The notes under the pieces: generated by a model
What the model saw: only the letters and a program-made list of their open reading frames with translations
What the model was told of the DNA's origin: nothing
Databases searched by the model: none
Assembly (NCBI RefSeq): GCF_023074835.1
Contig: NZ_JALLGW010000001.1
Coordinates: 1,612,001-1,676,000 of the forward strand
Length of the DNA stretch: 64,000 nucleotides
Source of the DNA: Halomarina salina
GTDB taxonomy: Archaea; Halobacteriota; Halobacteria; Halobacteriales; Haloarculaceae
Reading direction: 5' to 3'
Shown here: piece after piece, positions 34,509-43,075 of the stretch
Position numbering within the stretch: the first letter of the stretch is position 1
Layout: every line of letters begins with the position of its first letter
Made by a program: the position numbers and the translations under genes

Positions 34509-34514
34509 TTTATG
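34509..34514 (+). promoter_or_regulatory. TATA-like element of the PRC-barrel/NOB1 unit
   Basis: TTTATG lies 25-30 nt before the ATG at 34539. The expected start of transcription is at the start codon. Confidence 0.5.
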
Positions 34515-34538
34515 TGGGGTCGCTCCGCAAAGGGTGGT

Positions 34539-34778
34539 ATGGCCGAGCTACTCGCCGAGAACCTGTCCGGGAAGGACGTCATCGGCTCCGACGGGGCCAC
34601 GCTGGGACAGCTCTACAACATCACCATGGACCTGAAGACGGGCGAACTCCACGACCTCGTCGTCGACCCCGAGGAGGGCGTCCGCGACGTGGGCTTTCGC
34701 ACCAACGACTTCGGTCGCTACCTCGTCCCCGTGGGGAACGTGCAGGCCGTGAAGGACCACATCGTCATCCGCAGGTAA
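34539..34778 (+). CDS. PRC-barrel domain protein
   Basis: 79 aa forming a single PRC-barrel: AENLSGKDVIGSDGATLGQLYNITMDLKTGELHDLVVDP, then FGRYLVPVGNVQAVKDHIVI. PRC-barrels occur in the 16S rRNA processing factor RimM and in photosynthetic reaction-centre H subunits. Here its stop codon overlaps the NOB1 start (TAATG), so it is co-transcribed with a 16S rRNA 3'-end nuclease, which points to ribosome assembly (inference). Confidence 0.88.
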   Translation: MAELLAENLSGKDVIGSDGATLGQLYNITMDLKTGELHDLVVDPEEGVRDVGFRTNDFGRYLVPVGNVQAVKDHIVIRR

Positions 34779-35230
34779 TGCGCGTCCTCGACTCGTCGGT
34801 GTTCATCAGGCAGTACGACGTGGACGGACCGACCGCGACCATCCCCCGCGTCCGCGAGGAACTGAACGAGGAGTCGGGCCTCCGCTTCGACGCTCTCGAA
34901 GGCGGCGGCATGGCGGTCCACGCGCCGTCTCCCGAGTCGGTCCGGACGGTCGAGAACGCGGCCGACCAGTCCGGCGACGGCCGGGAACTCTCCGAGACCG
35001 ACGTTCGACTCGTGGCCGCGGCGTTCGAACTCGACGCGACGCTCGTCACGGACGACTACGCGATGCAGAACGTGGCGAGTCGTCTCGACGTCCCCACCGA
35101 GACCGTCGGCCGGGAGGGAATCACCGAGGAACGGGAGTGGCGCTTCCAGTGCGTCGGCTGTGGCCGGACGTTCGACGAGGACAAGGAGCGCTGTCCGATC
35201 TGTGGCAGCGAGCTGACCCGAAAGCGCTAG
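34778..35230 (+). CDS. nob1: rRNA maturation endonuclease NOB1 (PIN + zinc ribbon)
   Basis: 150 aa. PIN domain with acidic residues in VLDSSVFIRQYD, REELNEE, and SETDVRLVAAAFELDATLVTDDYAMQNVA. A C-terminal zinc ribbon follows: FQCVGCGRTFDEDKERCPICGSEL. NOB1 cuts the 3' end of precursor 16S rRNA. The ATG at 34778 shares one base with the PRC-barrel stop. Its 3' end overlaps the convergent 49-aa gene by 3 nt. Confidence 0.92.
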   Translation: MRVLDSSVFIRQYDVDGPTATIPRVREELNEESGLRFDALEGGGMAVHAPSPESVRTVENAADQSGDGRELSETDVRLVAAAFELDATLVTDDYAMQNVASRLDVPTETVGREGITEEREWRFQCVGCGRTFDEDKERCPICGSELTRKR

Positions 35231-35376
35231 TCGATTCGCTCGACACGGTCGAGACTGTCGAGACCCGCCGCCAGCAGCTGCCGGAGGACCGCCTCCTGCG
35301 TCATGTCGAACTCGTGGGCCAGGCGCTCGATGGCGCGCGCCTGCCGGTCCTCGCAGAGGAGGGTGTACTTCCGCAT
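35227..35376 (-). CDS. 49-aa ribbon-helix-helix-like protein
   Basis: A short gene, MRKYTLLCEDRQ to LDSLDRVERID. It shows a beta strand (KYTLLCE), a first helix (RQARAIERLAHEFDM) and a second helix (TQEAVLRQLLAAGLDSL), the order of MetJ/Arc-type RHH DNA-binding proteins. A strong TATA element (reverse strand TATTTATT, 35401-35408) lies about 25 nt upstream, which supports it as a real leaderless gene. It overlaps the nob1 stop on the opposite strand. No toxin partner is adjacent. A small repressor is plausible. Confidence 0.7.
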   Translation of the reverse strand: MRKYTLLCEDRQARAIERLAHEFDMTQEAVLRQLLAAGLDSLDRVERID

Positions 35377-35400
35377 ATACTAGTATTAGGAACAGTCCGT

Positions 35401-35408
35401 AATAAATA
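35401..35408 (-). promoter_or_regulatory. TATA box of the 49-aa RHH-like gene
   Basis: On the reverse strand TATTTATT, followed by 24 nt to the ATG at 35376. A palindromic CTAATACTAGTATATG stretch between them contains the ACTAGT symmetry and could be an autoregulatory operator. Confidence 0.5.
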
Positions 35409-35472
35409 CTGGTCAGACGGCCGTCCGCCGCCAGTCAGACCGGTCGCAGTCGGGCGAATCCCACCAGATGTC

Positions 35473-36222
35473 TCAGAACACGCCCGTCGCCTGCCAGTAG
35501 GCGAGGAGGAACTGCAGGGCGTTGTAGAGGCCGTGGACGAGGACCGGAACGAGCAGGTTACCGGAGTATTCGTACAGCGCCCCGAGGAACACCGCCAGGA
35601 ACGCGACGATGGCGAGCGTGGCGACGAGGCTCGGCAGTGGCGTGCCCGCGTAGCCCCAGACGTGGATGGTCGCGAACAGGACGCTCGCCACGCCGATGGC
35701 GACGGCCGGACCGAACGACTGCCGGAGCCAGCCCTGGACGAGTCCCCGGTAGAGCAGTTCCTCGCCGGGGGCGACGACGAGCACCGACAGCGGAATCAGG
35801 TAGAGGAACAGCGCCGGGTTCTCCCGCCCCGAGGTGACGATGCTGCTCTCGGCCGTGTCGATGCCGAGTGCACTGTAGAGGAAGTCGAACCCGAAGAACG
35901 CGCCAACGAGCAGCGCGAACCCGAGGAGGACCAGCGCGAGGTCACGGCGGGTCGGGCGGTGGACCCGGAGCAGGTCCCATCGGTCGACGAGGTGGAAGAA
36001 GAGGAGCGTGCCGCCGACGAACGTGACGCCCTGGACGGCGATGGTGCCGACGAGCGTGCTCGCCATCGGGTTGCCGGTCACCTCGACACCGCCCGCCTCG
36101 ACGAAGGTGGCGACGAGCGCGGCGACGATGTTCCCCAGCGCGTACCCGCCGAGTGCCAAGAGCGTCGCGGCGACCAGTACGTCTCTACCGTCGTATGTGT
36201 CCCGTACCGACCGGTCGCTCAC
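35473..36222 (-). CDS. CPBP-family intramembrane metalloprotease
   Basis: 249 aa with about seven membrane segments. The Abi/CAAX motif 1 is E154-E155-LLY-R159; motif 2 is FATIHVWG with His187; motif 3 is LVPVLVHGLYNALQF with the last His. This order matches glutamic/metal proteases of the CPBP (Rce1-like) family. In haloarchaea such proteins may process membrane or lipoprotein substrates; the substrate is unknown. GTG start at 36222. Upstream of it on the same strand is pgi, with 109 nt between. Confidence 0.87.
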   Translation of the reverse strand: MSDRSVRDTYDGRDVLVAATLLALGGYALGNIVAALVATFVEAGGVEVTGNPMASTLVGTIAVQGVTFVGGTLLFFHLVDRWDLLRVHRPTRRDLALVLLGFALLVGAFFGFDFLYSALGIDTAESSIVTSGRENPALFLYLIPLSVLVVAPGEELLYRGLVQGWLRQSFGPAVAIGVASVLFATIHVWGYAGTPLPSLVATLAIVAFLAVFLGALYEYSGNLLVPVLVHGLYNALQFLLAYWQATGVF

Positions 36223-36331
36223 CGTATCGCCCCCGACGGTGTGCCAGTCATGTCTCTCCGTTCGGTCAGGGTCGGGTTAGGTGTTGCGCGCTCGGTCGGC
36301 GTTCGGTCGGCGGGTTCGGCGGGCCGCGACA

Positions 36332-37633
36332 CTACTCCACGAGCAGCCGTTCCTTCTCCGCGACCGCGTCGGCCTCCTCGAACGTCCCGCCACCGAGCAG
36401 GCCACGGGCGGCGCGCTTGCCCCACTCGACGGCCGGTTGGGTGAACGTCTCGACGCCCATCAGTTCGCCAGTCAGGACGCACGCCGCCTCGAACCCGTAC
36501 AGCAGTTCGCCGACGCTCTCGGCGTCGAGTCGGTCCACCTCGACGCGGACGTTCGGCAGGCCCGCGGCGGCGAGGCTGGCCTCGGTCGCCTCGAACTCCG
36601 CGTCGAGCAGGTCCCCCAGCGACGACCCACCGAGGTACGACAGCCCGTCGACGTCCGTCTCGGGTATCGGGACGGTCGGCCCCTCGCGCGTCCGCACGAA
36701 CGTCACCTGCTTGTCGTGGCGACCGGCGCGGTACAGCTGCAACTGCGAGTGCTGGTCGGTGGCACCGAGCGCGCGAATCGGCGTCTGACCGAGGCCGTCC
36801 TTGCCCAGCGACTCGGCCCACAGCTGCGCGAACCACTCCGCGAAGTACTCCAGGTCCTCCGAGTAGGGAATGCAGACCTGCTGGGTCGCGCCGCGCTGTT
36901 CGAGCGCGTACGAGACCGCACCGTAGGCGTACGCCGGGCAGTCGAAGAGGCTCCCGGCGAGCGACTCGCGGCCCGCGCGCCCGCCGGCCAGCAGCCCCTC
37001 GACGTCGTGGCCCTGGATGGCCGCCGGGACGAGACCGACCGTCGAGAGCGCCGAGAACCGGCCGGGGACGCCGTCGGGAACGTCGAGCGCTGGAAGGTCC
37101 TCCTCCTCGGCGAGCGTCCGCAGTGGGCCGTCGGGACCGGTCGTGACGACGGTGCGCTCGGTCCAGTCGACGTCCTCGTCCTCGTAGGCGTCGCGGACGA
37201 CGAGGAAGTTCGCCAGCGTCTCGGCGGTGGTTCCGGACCGGGAGACGACGTGGAGGGCGGTGTCGGCGAGCGGCAGGTCGTCGAGCAGTCGCGCCGCGCG
37301 CCGGGGGTCCACGTTGTCGAGGACGAACGTCCCGGCGCTCCCCGGACCGAGCGCCCCCGAGACGGTAGCTGCGCCGAGCGCACTCCCCCCGATACCGACC
37401 GTGAGGACGGCGTCGACGTCGAGGTCCGCCACCGGCTCGACGGCCGACTCGATGGCGGCGGCGTCGGTGTCTGCCGGGAGCGCGAGCGCGGCGTACCCGA
37501 ACTCCCGGTCCTCGATGCCGCGCTCGATGCGGTCGTGCGCGTCCGCGACCCTCTCGTCCAGTCGGTCGAGCGACTCGCGCGAGACGCCCGGCGTGGCGAC
37601 CGACGACAGCGCGTTCCCGATGTCGACGTCCAT
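36332..37633 (-). CDS. pgi: Glucose-6-phosphate isomerase
   Basis: 433 aa of the PGI family. SIS-fold motifs: VLTVGIGGSALGA, VVSRSGTTAETLANFLV, GRFSALSTVGLVPAA and the catalytic region GATDQHSQLQLYRAGRHDKQVTF; the C-terminal TFTQPAVEWGKRAARGLL includes the conserved Lys. It interconverts glucose-6-P and fructose-6-P, which also feeds GlmS at the far end of the window. Promoter: reverse strand ATTTATGTA (37655-37663), 22-30 nt before the ATG. Confidence 0.95.
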   Translation of the reverse strand: MDVDIGNALSSVATPGVSRESLDRLDERVADAHDRIERGIEDREFGYAALALPADTDAAAIESAVEPVADLDVDAVLTVGIGGSALGAATVSGALGPGSAGTFVLDNVDPRRAARLLDDLPLADTALHVVSRSGTTAETLANFLVVRDAYEDEDVDWTERTVVTTGPDGPLRTLAEEEDLPALDVPDGVPGRFSALSTVGLVPAAIQGHDVEGLLAGGRAGRESLAGSLFDCPAYAYGAVSYALEQRGATQQVCIPYSEDLEYFAEWFAQLWAESLGKDGLGQTPIRALGATDQHSQLQLYRAGRHDKQVTFVRTREGPTVPIPETDVDGLSYLGGSSLGDLLDAEFEATEASLAAAGLPNVRVEVDRLDAESVGELLYGFEAACVLTGELMGVETFTQPAVEWGKRAARGLLGGGTFEEADAVAEKERLLVE

Positions 37634-37700
37634 GCCGGAGCCTCACCCGCCCCGTACATAAATCCGGCATCGTTAATCGACGCCGACCCGTCGGTCGAGT
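37634..37700. promoter_or_regulatory. Divergent promoter region, pgi / 188-aa membrane protein
   Basis: The 67-nt gap carries ATTTATG for pgi (reverse, 37655-37663) and GTTAATC for the rightward gene (37672-37678). Both are 22-30 nt from their start codons, so both transcripts are expected to be leaderless. Confidence 0.5.
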
Positions 37701-38267
37701 ATGAGCGAGACGGCTCAGGAGCGCGCGGGTAGTGACGAGGAGCACACCTACTCCGGGCTCTTCGGCGCGTTCCCGTACGCCTACCGCGCGAGCGACTCGC
37801 GACTGTTCCGCGCGTACGTCGTCCTCGGCGGTCTGCTGGCGCTGGTCCTCGCCCTGTTCTTCGGTCTCGCCATCGTGACACTCCTCGGTCAGACGGCCAC
37901 CGCCTCCGGTGGGACGTTCACCTTCTCACGGTCGCTGTTCGTGCTCGTCGGCTTCTTCGCCGTCGGGCCGCTCGTCGCCCCCGTCCTGTTCGTCGCACGG
38001 CAACACCGGCGCGGACTCGGTGACGAGCGGTACGACCGGACGATGGCACTGCTGGGCCTCGGGTTCGTCCTCTCGCTGTACGTCGCGTCGGTCGTCTCCA
38101 TCCCGCCGTCGTACGAGATGGACGGCCAGGTGATGCAGCGCGACGCCCCGTCGGGGCTGTTCGCCCCGATAGTCGGCGCGCTCTACGCGCTGCCCGCGTG
38201 GACGAGCCCGGTTTTCCCCGCCATCGTCGCACTGGGGATGTACCTCGTCCACCGGCGACAGCGCTGA
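37701..38267 (+). CDS. Conserved haloarchaeal membrane protein
   Basis: 188 aa. An acidic cytoplasmic start (MSETAQERAGSDEEHTYSG) is followed by GLFGAFPYAYRASDSRLFRAYV and about four membrane segments: VVLGGLLALVLALFFGLAIV, LFVLVGFFAVGPLVAPVLF, ALLGLGFVLSLYVASVV and the last helix TSPVFPAIVALGMYLVH. No enzyme or transporter motif is visible. The gene is divergent from pgi. Confidence 0.8.
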   Translation: MSETAQERAGSDEEHTYSGLFGAFPYAYRASDSRLFRAYVVLGGLLALVLALFFGLAIVTLLGQTATASGGTFTFSRSLFVLVGFFAVGPLVAPVLFVARQHRRGLGDERYDRTMALLGLGFVLSLYVASVVSIPPSYEMDGQVMQRDAPSGLFAPIVGALYALPAWTSPVFPAIVALGMYLVHRRQR

Positions 38268-38350
38268 GCGGTCGAGGCGGCTAATCTCGGTCGGCGACCC
38301 GCCGACACTCGAACGATACGCCGAAGAGGGCAGCGACGCTACCGGGCGCT

Positions 38351-38836
38351 ATGAGCGACGCCGACGGACCGACCGAGAAGACCGGCCGGTTCCTCGTCAC
38401 CCACGCCGAGGCGGACAGCGCCGTGCTGAAGGACGTCGACGACGGGCAGGTCCACACGCTCGACGGTAATCCGGGGGTCGAGCCGAACGACGTCCTCGAC
38501 GGGACGCTCGTCGCCCAGCCACCGATGGAGGTGACCTGGGAGGTGGTCGACGTCGAGTCGCGCCGCAGTCTCCGGGTCGAGGAGAGCGCGGAGCCACCGA
38601 CCGCACGCGAGCGTGACGTCGCGGACTCCCAGGCGGAGGGTGACATCACTCGCGAGGAGCGGGCGGGGATGGGGGAGATTCACGTCATCACCGTCCCCGA
38701 CGAGCAGACCGAGTCGGCCGTCGAGGACGTCCTCGACGACGAGGCGACCCTGGTTCGGGCCGCCCGGATGGACGACGTGGTCAGGGTCGAAATCCGGACC
38801 GAGGCGGGTGTGGTCGCGGTCCGATACCTCCCGTGA
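38351..38836 (+). CDS. Conserved haloarchaeal protein (DUF5812-like)
   Basis: 161 aa, acidic and soluble. The N-terminal beta-rich domain (GRFLVTHAEADSAVLKDVDDGQVHTL ... NDVLDGTLVAQPPMEVTWEVVDV) resembles an OB- or S1-like fold by pattern only. A charged linker follows (AREERDV...), and the C-terminal half is GEIHVITVPDEQTESAVEDVL ... VVAVRYLP. No catalytic residues stand out. Known only as a haloarchaeal family. The 176 nt after it hold no gene. Confidence 0.78.
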   Translation: MSDADGPTEKTGRFLVTHAEADSAVLKDVDDGQVHTLDGNPGVEPNDVLDGTLVAQPPMEVTWEVVDVESRRSLRVEESAEPPTARERDVADSQAEGDITREERAGMGEIHVITVPDEQTESAVEDVLDDEATLVRAARMDDVVRVEIRTEAGVVAVRYLP

Positions 38837-39012
38837 ACCGGCTGTAAGCTCACCTTTACAGGGGGTTTCGGACGTTTTGAGATGCCGTTGTCGTGGGCTC
38901 GCGGTTCTGCCGCGAGCGTCTCGAACGGTCGTCCACCGGCGGACAGCGCAACCGCTCAGGACGAGAAGAGAGCAGGAACGAACTGGTCGAAGAACTCGGG
39001 AGTGACGTCGCC

Positions 39013-40014
39013 TCACTTCATGCCGCGACTGGCGAGGTGGTACTCCATGACCGTCTCCATCCCGCCGATGTACGCGCTCACGTCGACGCTCTCGATGTCG
39101 TACTCGCGTTCGCAGACGCGTTTGTGGCGGTCGCACCACTCGTCGAGGAACGCCTCCTCGACGCCACACTCCTTGATGCGCTCGACGATGGACTCGAGGT
39201 CACCGGCCGGGTCGAGTTCGTCCGCGTCGACGACGTCGTCCTGGATGGCCTGGACGATGACGCCCGCCGAGTAGTCGCCCTCGGTGAGTTCGCGTTCCCA
39301 GGTCGTGACCCAGTTGCCGATGCGGGCCATCTTCTGGAGGTCCCAGGTCAGGTCGCGCAGCGACGAGAGGTCGTCCATCGCGAACCGGGAGGAGAACATG
39401 AGGTCGATGTCCGTGTAGGGGAACAGGACCATGTTGTGCGCGTCGTACGTCCGTGCGCCAGTCGCGTTCGCGATGTGCGCGTTGTCGCTGACGAGGCGCG
39501 TGTACTCCATCGCGTTGAACCCCTGCCGCAGGTCGTACATGAAGATGTCCTTGAACTCGCCGTAACGCGGTGCCGTTCGGAGCCCGTCGTCGATGTCCGT
39601 CCAGATGTCCTGGATGAACTCCAGTATCTCGCCGTTCACGCCCTCGCGCGTGGGGTCGACGGTCTCCGGGTCACGGACGACGCGGCGTGCCTCCTCGAAG
39701 GTCGCCTTGTCGTCGTGGGACTCGACGAGGTCGTCGAGCGTCGTGATGAACACTGTAAATAGCGTCTTAATCTCCTTCACGCGGTCGACATCGCGGGCGT
39801 CGACCGACGAGAGCGTGAACGCGTCGAACAGACTGTGAATCCACTTCCAGAGGAAGGTGTCTCGGTCCGCGACGACGCGGTCGTACTCCTCTACGACCTC
39901 GATGACCGTCTGAGGCAGCTCGACGGCAGAAACCTCTCCGATGAGGTCTGTCTGCTCCCGTCCGACGGGAAGGGAGGGCTGTTGCGGTGTGAGATCGACC
40001 AGTTCGTGTGCCAT
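39013..40014 (-). CDS. Class I terpene synthase-like protein
   Basis: 333 aa, all-helical by pattern and close to the length of microbial class I terpene synthases. D94-DLVE-98 after a hydrophobic helix (LFTVFITTL) is an Asp-rich DDxxE metal motif. N234, T238 and E242 in RIGNWVTTWERELTEGDYS fit the NSE triad (N-x3-S/T-x3-E). Arg188 lies exactly 46 residues before N234, the place of the diphosphate-sensor Arg in bacterial enzymes. A C-terminal RY pair is not seen. It would cyclise or ionise a prenyl diphosphate; substrate unknown. Divergent from the PAS/GAF/HTH-10 regulator. ATG at 40014. Confidence 0.7.
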   Translation of the reverse strand: MAHELVDLTPQQPSLPVGREQTDLIGEVSAVELPQTVIEVVEEYDRVVADRDTFLWKWIHSLFDAFTLSSVDARDVDRVKEIKTLFTVFITTLDDLVESHDDKATFEEARRVVRDPETVDPTREGVNGEILEFIQDIWTDIDDGLRTAPRYGEFKDIFMYDLRQGFNAMEYTRLVSDNAHIANATGARTYDAHNMVLFPYTDIDLMFSSRFAMDDLSSLRDLTWDLQKMARIGNWVTTWERELTEGDYSAGVIVQAIQDDVVDADELDPAGDLESIVERIKECGVEEAFLDEWCDRHKRVCEREYDIESVDVSAYIGGMETVMEYHLASRGMK

Positions 40015-40195
40015 AACCAACTCCACCTGAGCAATCACCTCACGTAAAGCTTTGCATTATTGAGTTCCAAAATCAGAACATTCTCGATTTGGTGAACTAA
40101 ACAATCCTGATATCGTGAATTATATGTCTGAAAGAACCCGGATTGTCCAGTCAGAGCCGAACGATTTATACAGCAGTAGATGTGCTGATTAAGCG
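40015..40195. promoter_or_regulatory. AT-rich divergent promoter region, terpene synthase-like / HTH-10 regulator
   Basis: The 181 nt between the divergent genes are far more AT-rich than their surroundings. For the rightward gene, TTTATA at 40165-40170 is 26 nt before the ATG. For the leftward gene, a reverse-strand AAAGCTTTAC (about 40044-40053) is 30-40 nt before its ATG. Several short T/A runs between (GAATTATATG, GAACTAAACAATC) could bind regulators. A shared control region is likely. Confidence 0.55.
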
Positions 40196-43075
40196 ATGAT
40201 TACGGGTCGGGTGCAAAACGACACGACGAACGCTCCCCTCCGCGTGCTCCACGTGGCAGGGGTTAACGACAGTACGACCGAGGTTAACGGCCTCACAGTC
40301 TCCACGGCGAGCCCTCCGGAGGCGCTCGACCGCATCTCCGCGGGTACGCGTGTAGACTGCGTACTGGTCGAGTACGAACTACCTAACACGACCGGGCCGG
40401 AGGTCGTGGACCGCATTCGCGCGGTGAACAAGGACATCCCCATCGTCGCTCGCGTCTCGGACGAGGTCGGGACCGGTGACGTCCTCGCGGCCGGGGCGAC
40501 CGACGTCGTCTCCGAGGACGCAGCGGGCAGGGAGCTCCACCGACGCATCGAGAACGCGGTCGGGTCGCCGGACGCGGCCGACTGGGCGACGCGCCGCGAG
40601 GCGCTGGCGGACCTCCGCCAGTCCGCCCTCGAAGGGCAGAACCTCCCGCGGCTGTTCGAGGAGGCGACCGCCATCATCCAGGCGTCGCTCGGCATCGACC
40701 GCTGTGGACTGTTCGAGTACCAGGCCGACGAGGACGACCTCTCGCTGGTCGCCGAGACGGGCTGGCGCGGTCCCGAGACGATCTCGGACGACCAGTCGCT
40801 CGCGCGCGCGGCGCTCGACGCGACCGGCGCCGTGTGTGCCGACGCCTCCGTCGGCGACGTCGCCGGCGGCATCGCACTCGGACTCGACCTCCCGGGTGGC
40901 CCGTGGGGCGTGCTCGCCGCGTACACGACTCACCCGCGCGAGTTCGGCGACGCCGAACGCCAGCTGCTCGTCCGCGTCGCGGACATCCTCGAACCCGTCA
41001 TCGAGCGCGAACGACGGCAGGAGGAACTGGAGCGCTACGAGACCATCCTCGAGACCGTCGACGACGCCGTCTACTCGCTGGACCCGAACTTCCGCATGGA
41101 GTGGGTCAACGACGCGACGACCGAGATGACCGGCTACCAGCGCGAGGACCTCATCGGCCAGCACTCCCAGATGCTCGCCGACGACGACGTGTTCGAGATG
41201 GTCGAGGAGCTCTCCGCGCAGATGCTCGAATCCGGCGAGGACGTCGCGAGCGTCGACACGAACCTCGCGACCAGCGAGGGCGACTCGGTCCCCATCGAGA
41301 CGCGCTTCTCGATGCTCTCGCGACGGGACGGCAGCCAGGGGTTCGTGGGCGTGGCCCGCGACATCACCGACCGGAAGCGCTACGAGCAGACGCTGACCGC
41401 GCTCCACAACTCGACGCGCGAACTGCTGACCGCCGAACGCCGGGACGACGTGAGCGACCTCATCGCCCGGACGGCCTCCGACGTGCTCGACCTGCAGGGC
41501 GTCGGCGTCTACCTGTTCGACGGTGACGAGGGCCGACTCAGACCCTCCGCGTGGTCCCCCGAGATGACCGAACTCGTCGGCGACCTGCCGACGGTCGGAC
41601 CGGCCGAGCCGGCGCTCGTCTGGCGGACGTTCGTCGCCGGGGAGCTGCTCTCGTACGACGACATCCGCGAGGCGGAGTCGGTGTACGACGAGGACACGCC
41701 GTTCCGCTCGGGACTCTACGTCCCCCTGGGCGAGCACGGCGTGCTGTTCGCTGAGTCGACCGAGACCGCCGCGTTCGACACGCAGATGACCGAACTGGTC
41801 GACCTGCTCGCCGCGAGCGCGGAGGCCGCGCTCGACCGGGTCGAGCGCGAGGACGAACTCCGGAAACGCGACGAGGAACTGCGCGAGCAGAACGCCGCCC
41901 TGACCGGCCTGAAGCAGACGAACGACATCATCCGGTCGGTCGACGCGGCGCTCGTCGGCGCGAACACGCGCGAGGAGGTCGAGACCGCCGTCTGCGAGGA
42001 ACTCGTGACGGCCGACGAGTTCTCGTTCGCCTGGACCGCGGCCGTCGAGGACGGGAGCCTCGTCTCGCGCGCGACCGCGGGCGACGAGCGTGGCTACCTC
42101 GACACCGTCGACCTCAGCCTCGGCGAAGAGTTCGCCGAACCCGCCGCACGCGCCGCCGCGACCCGCGAGCAGGTCGTGGTTGGCGAGGTGGCGACCGGCT
42201 TCCAGGACGAACCGTGGCGGCGTACCGCGCTCTCGAACGACTACCTCTCCGTGCTCGCCGTCCCGCTCCTCCACGGCGACGTGCTGTACGGGGTGCTCGC
42301 GGTGTACGCGAACCAGCAGGACGCGTTCGACCAGATGCGCCGCGAGGTGCTCGCCGAGTTCGGCGGCACCATCGCCAACGCCATCAACAACGTCGAGACG
42401 CGGCGGACGATGCTCGCCGACCGGGTCGCCGAACTGGAACTGCAGGTCGACGAGGACCTGACGCTCCGCTCGCTCGCCGAGACCGCCGACTGCCGACTGG
42501 AGATAGACGACATCATCCACGAGTCCGGCGACAGCACGCTGGTGTTCTGTAGCGCTCACGGCGCAAACCCGGACGACCTGCTCGCCCTCGAAGACGAGTT
42601 CGTCGGCGTCGAACACGTCGGCATCATCGCCGAGGACGACGACGCCGTCCGCTGCGAGATGCGCCTGACGACGGACATCATCGCCACCCACCTCGCCGAC
42701 TGCGGGGCGGTGACCCGCTCCATCCACGTCGACGAGTCCGGTGCTCGCGTCGTCGTCGAACTGCCGCAGGACGCCGACGTGCGAGAGTTCGTCGAGGCCG
42801 TCCAGCGTCGCTACCCCGGCACGGACCTGCTCGCCCGGCGCAACCGGTCGTCGTCGGCTCAGACCCGCCGCGACGTGCGTGCAGGCATCTCCGAGCGACT
42901 GACCGACCGCCAGCACGAGGTGCTGCGGACCGCGTTCGCGAGCGGCTTCTTCGAGTGGCCCCGCGACCGGACCGGACAGGAGGTGGCGACGTCGCTGGAC
43001 ATCTCCCAGCCGACGTTCAACAAGCACCTCCGGGCGGCCGAGCGCAAACTGTTCTCCATGCTCCTGGAGGGCTGA
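40196..43075 (+). CDS. Multi-sensor PAS/GAF regulator with bacterio-opsin activator HTH-10
   Basis: 959 aa. Residues about 15-110 look like a receiver domain, but the phospho-acceptor place holds Glu59 (CVLVEYELP), not Asp. A GAF domain lies at about 150-275, a PAS domain at 280-400 (VDDAVYSLDPNFRMEWVNDAT), and two more GAF domains at about 405-550 and 575-735. The Bat-type region then ends in an HTH-10 domain (LTDRQHEVLRTAFASGFFEWPR ... SQPTFNKHLRAAERKL). No membrane segment. Relatives of Bat control phototrophy and carotenoid genes. It is divergent from a terpene-synthase-like gene and may control it. Leaderless by TATA spacing. Confidence 0.88.
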   Translation: MITGRVQNDTTNAPLRVLHVAGVNDSTTEVNGLTVSTASPPEALDRISAGTRVDCVLVEYELPNTTGPEVVDRIRAVNKDIPIVARVSDEVGTGDVLAAGATDVVSEDAAGRELHRRIENAVGSPDAADWATRREALADLRQSALEGQNLPRLFEEATAIIQASLGIDRCGLFEYQADEDDLSLVAETGWRGPETISDDQSLARAALDATGAVCADASVGDVAGGIALGLDLPGGPWGVLAAYTTHPREFGDAERQLLVRVADILEPVIERERRQEELERYETILETVDDAVYSLDPNFRMEWVNDATTEMTGYQREDLIGQHSQMLADDDVFEMVEELSAQMLESGEDVASVDTNLATSEGDSVPIETRFSMLSRRDGSQGFVGVARDITDRKRYEQTLTALHNSTRELLTAERRDDVSDLIARTASDVLDLQGVGVYLFDGDEGRLRPSAWSPEMTELVGDLPTVGPAEPALVWRTFVAGELLSYDDIREAESVYDEDTPFRSGLYVPLGEHGVLFAESTETAAFDTQMTELVDLLAASAEAALDRVEREDELRKRDEELREQNAALTGLKQTNDIIRSVDAALVGANTREEVETAVCEELVTADEFSFAWTAAVEDGSLVSRATAGDERGYLDTVDLSLGEEFAEPAARAAATREQVVVGEVATGFQDEPWRRTALSNDYLSVLAVPLLHGDVLYGVLAVYANQQDAFDQMRREVLAEFGGTIANAINNVETRRTMLADRVAELELQVDEDLTLRSLAETADCRLEIDDIIHESGDSTLVFCSAHGANPDDLLALEDEFVGVEHVGIIAEDDDAVRCEMRLTTDIIATHLADCGAVTRSIHVDESGARVVVELPQDADVREFVEAVQRRYPGTDLLARRNRSSSAQTRRDVRAGISERLTDRQHEVLRTAFASGFFEWPRDRTGQEVATSLDISQPTFNKHLRAAERKLFSMLLEG

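Noticed and set aside
36281-37732. Open frame on the + strand opposite pgi
   Set aside because: pgi motifs are complete on the reverse strand; the opposite frame lacks any recognisable domain.
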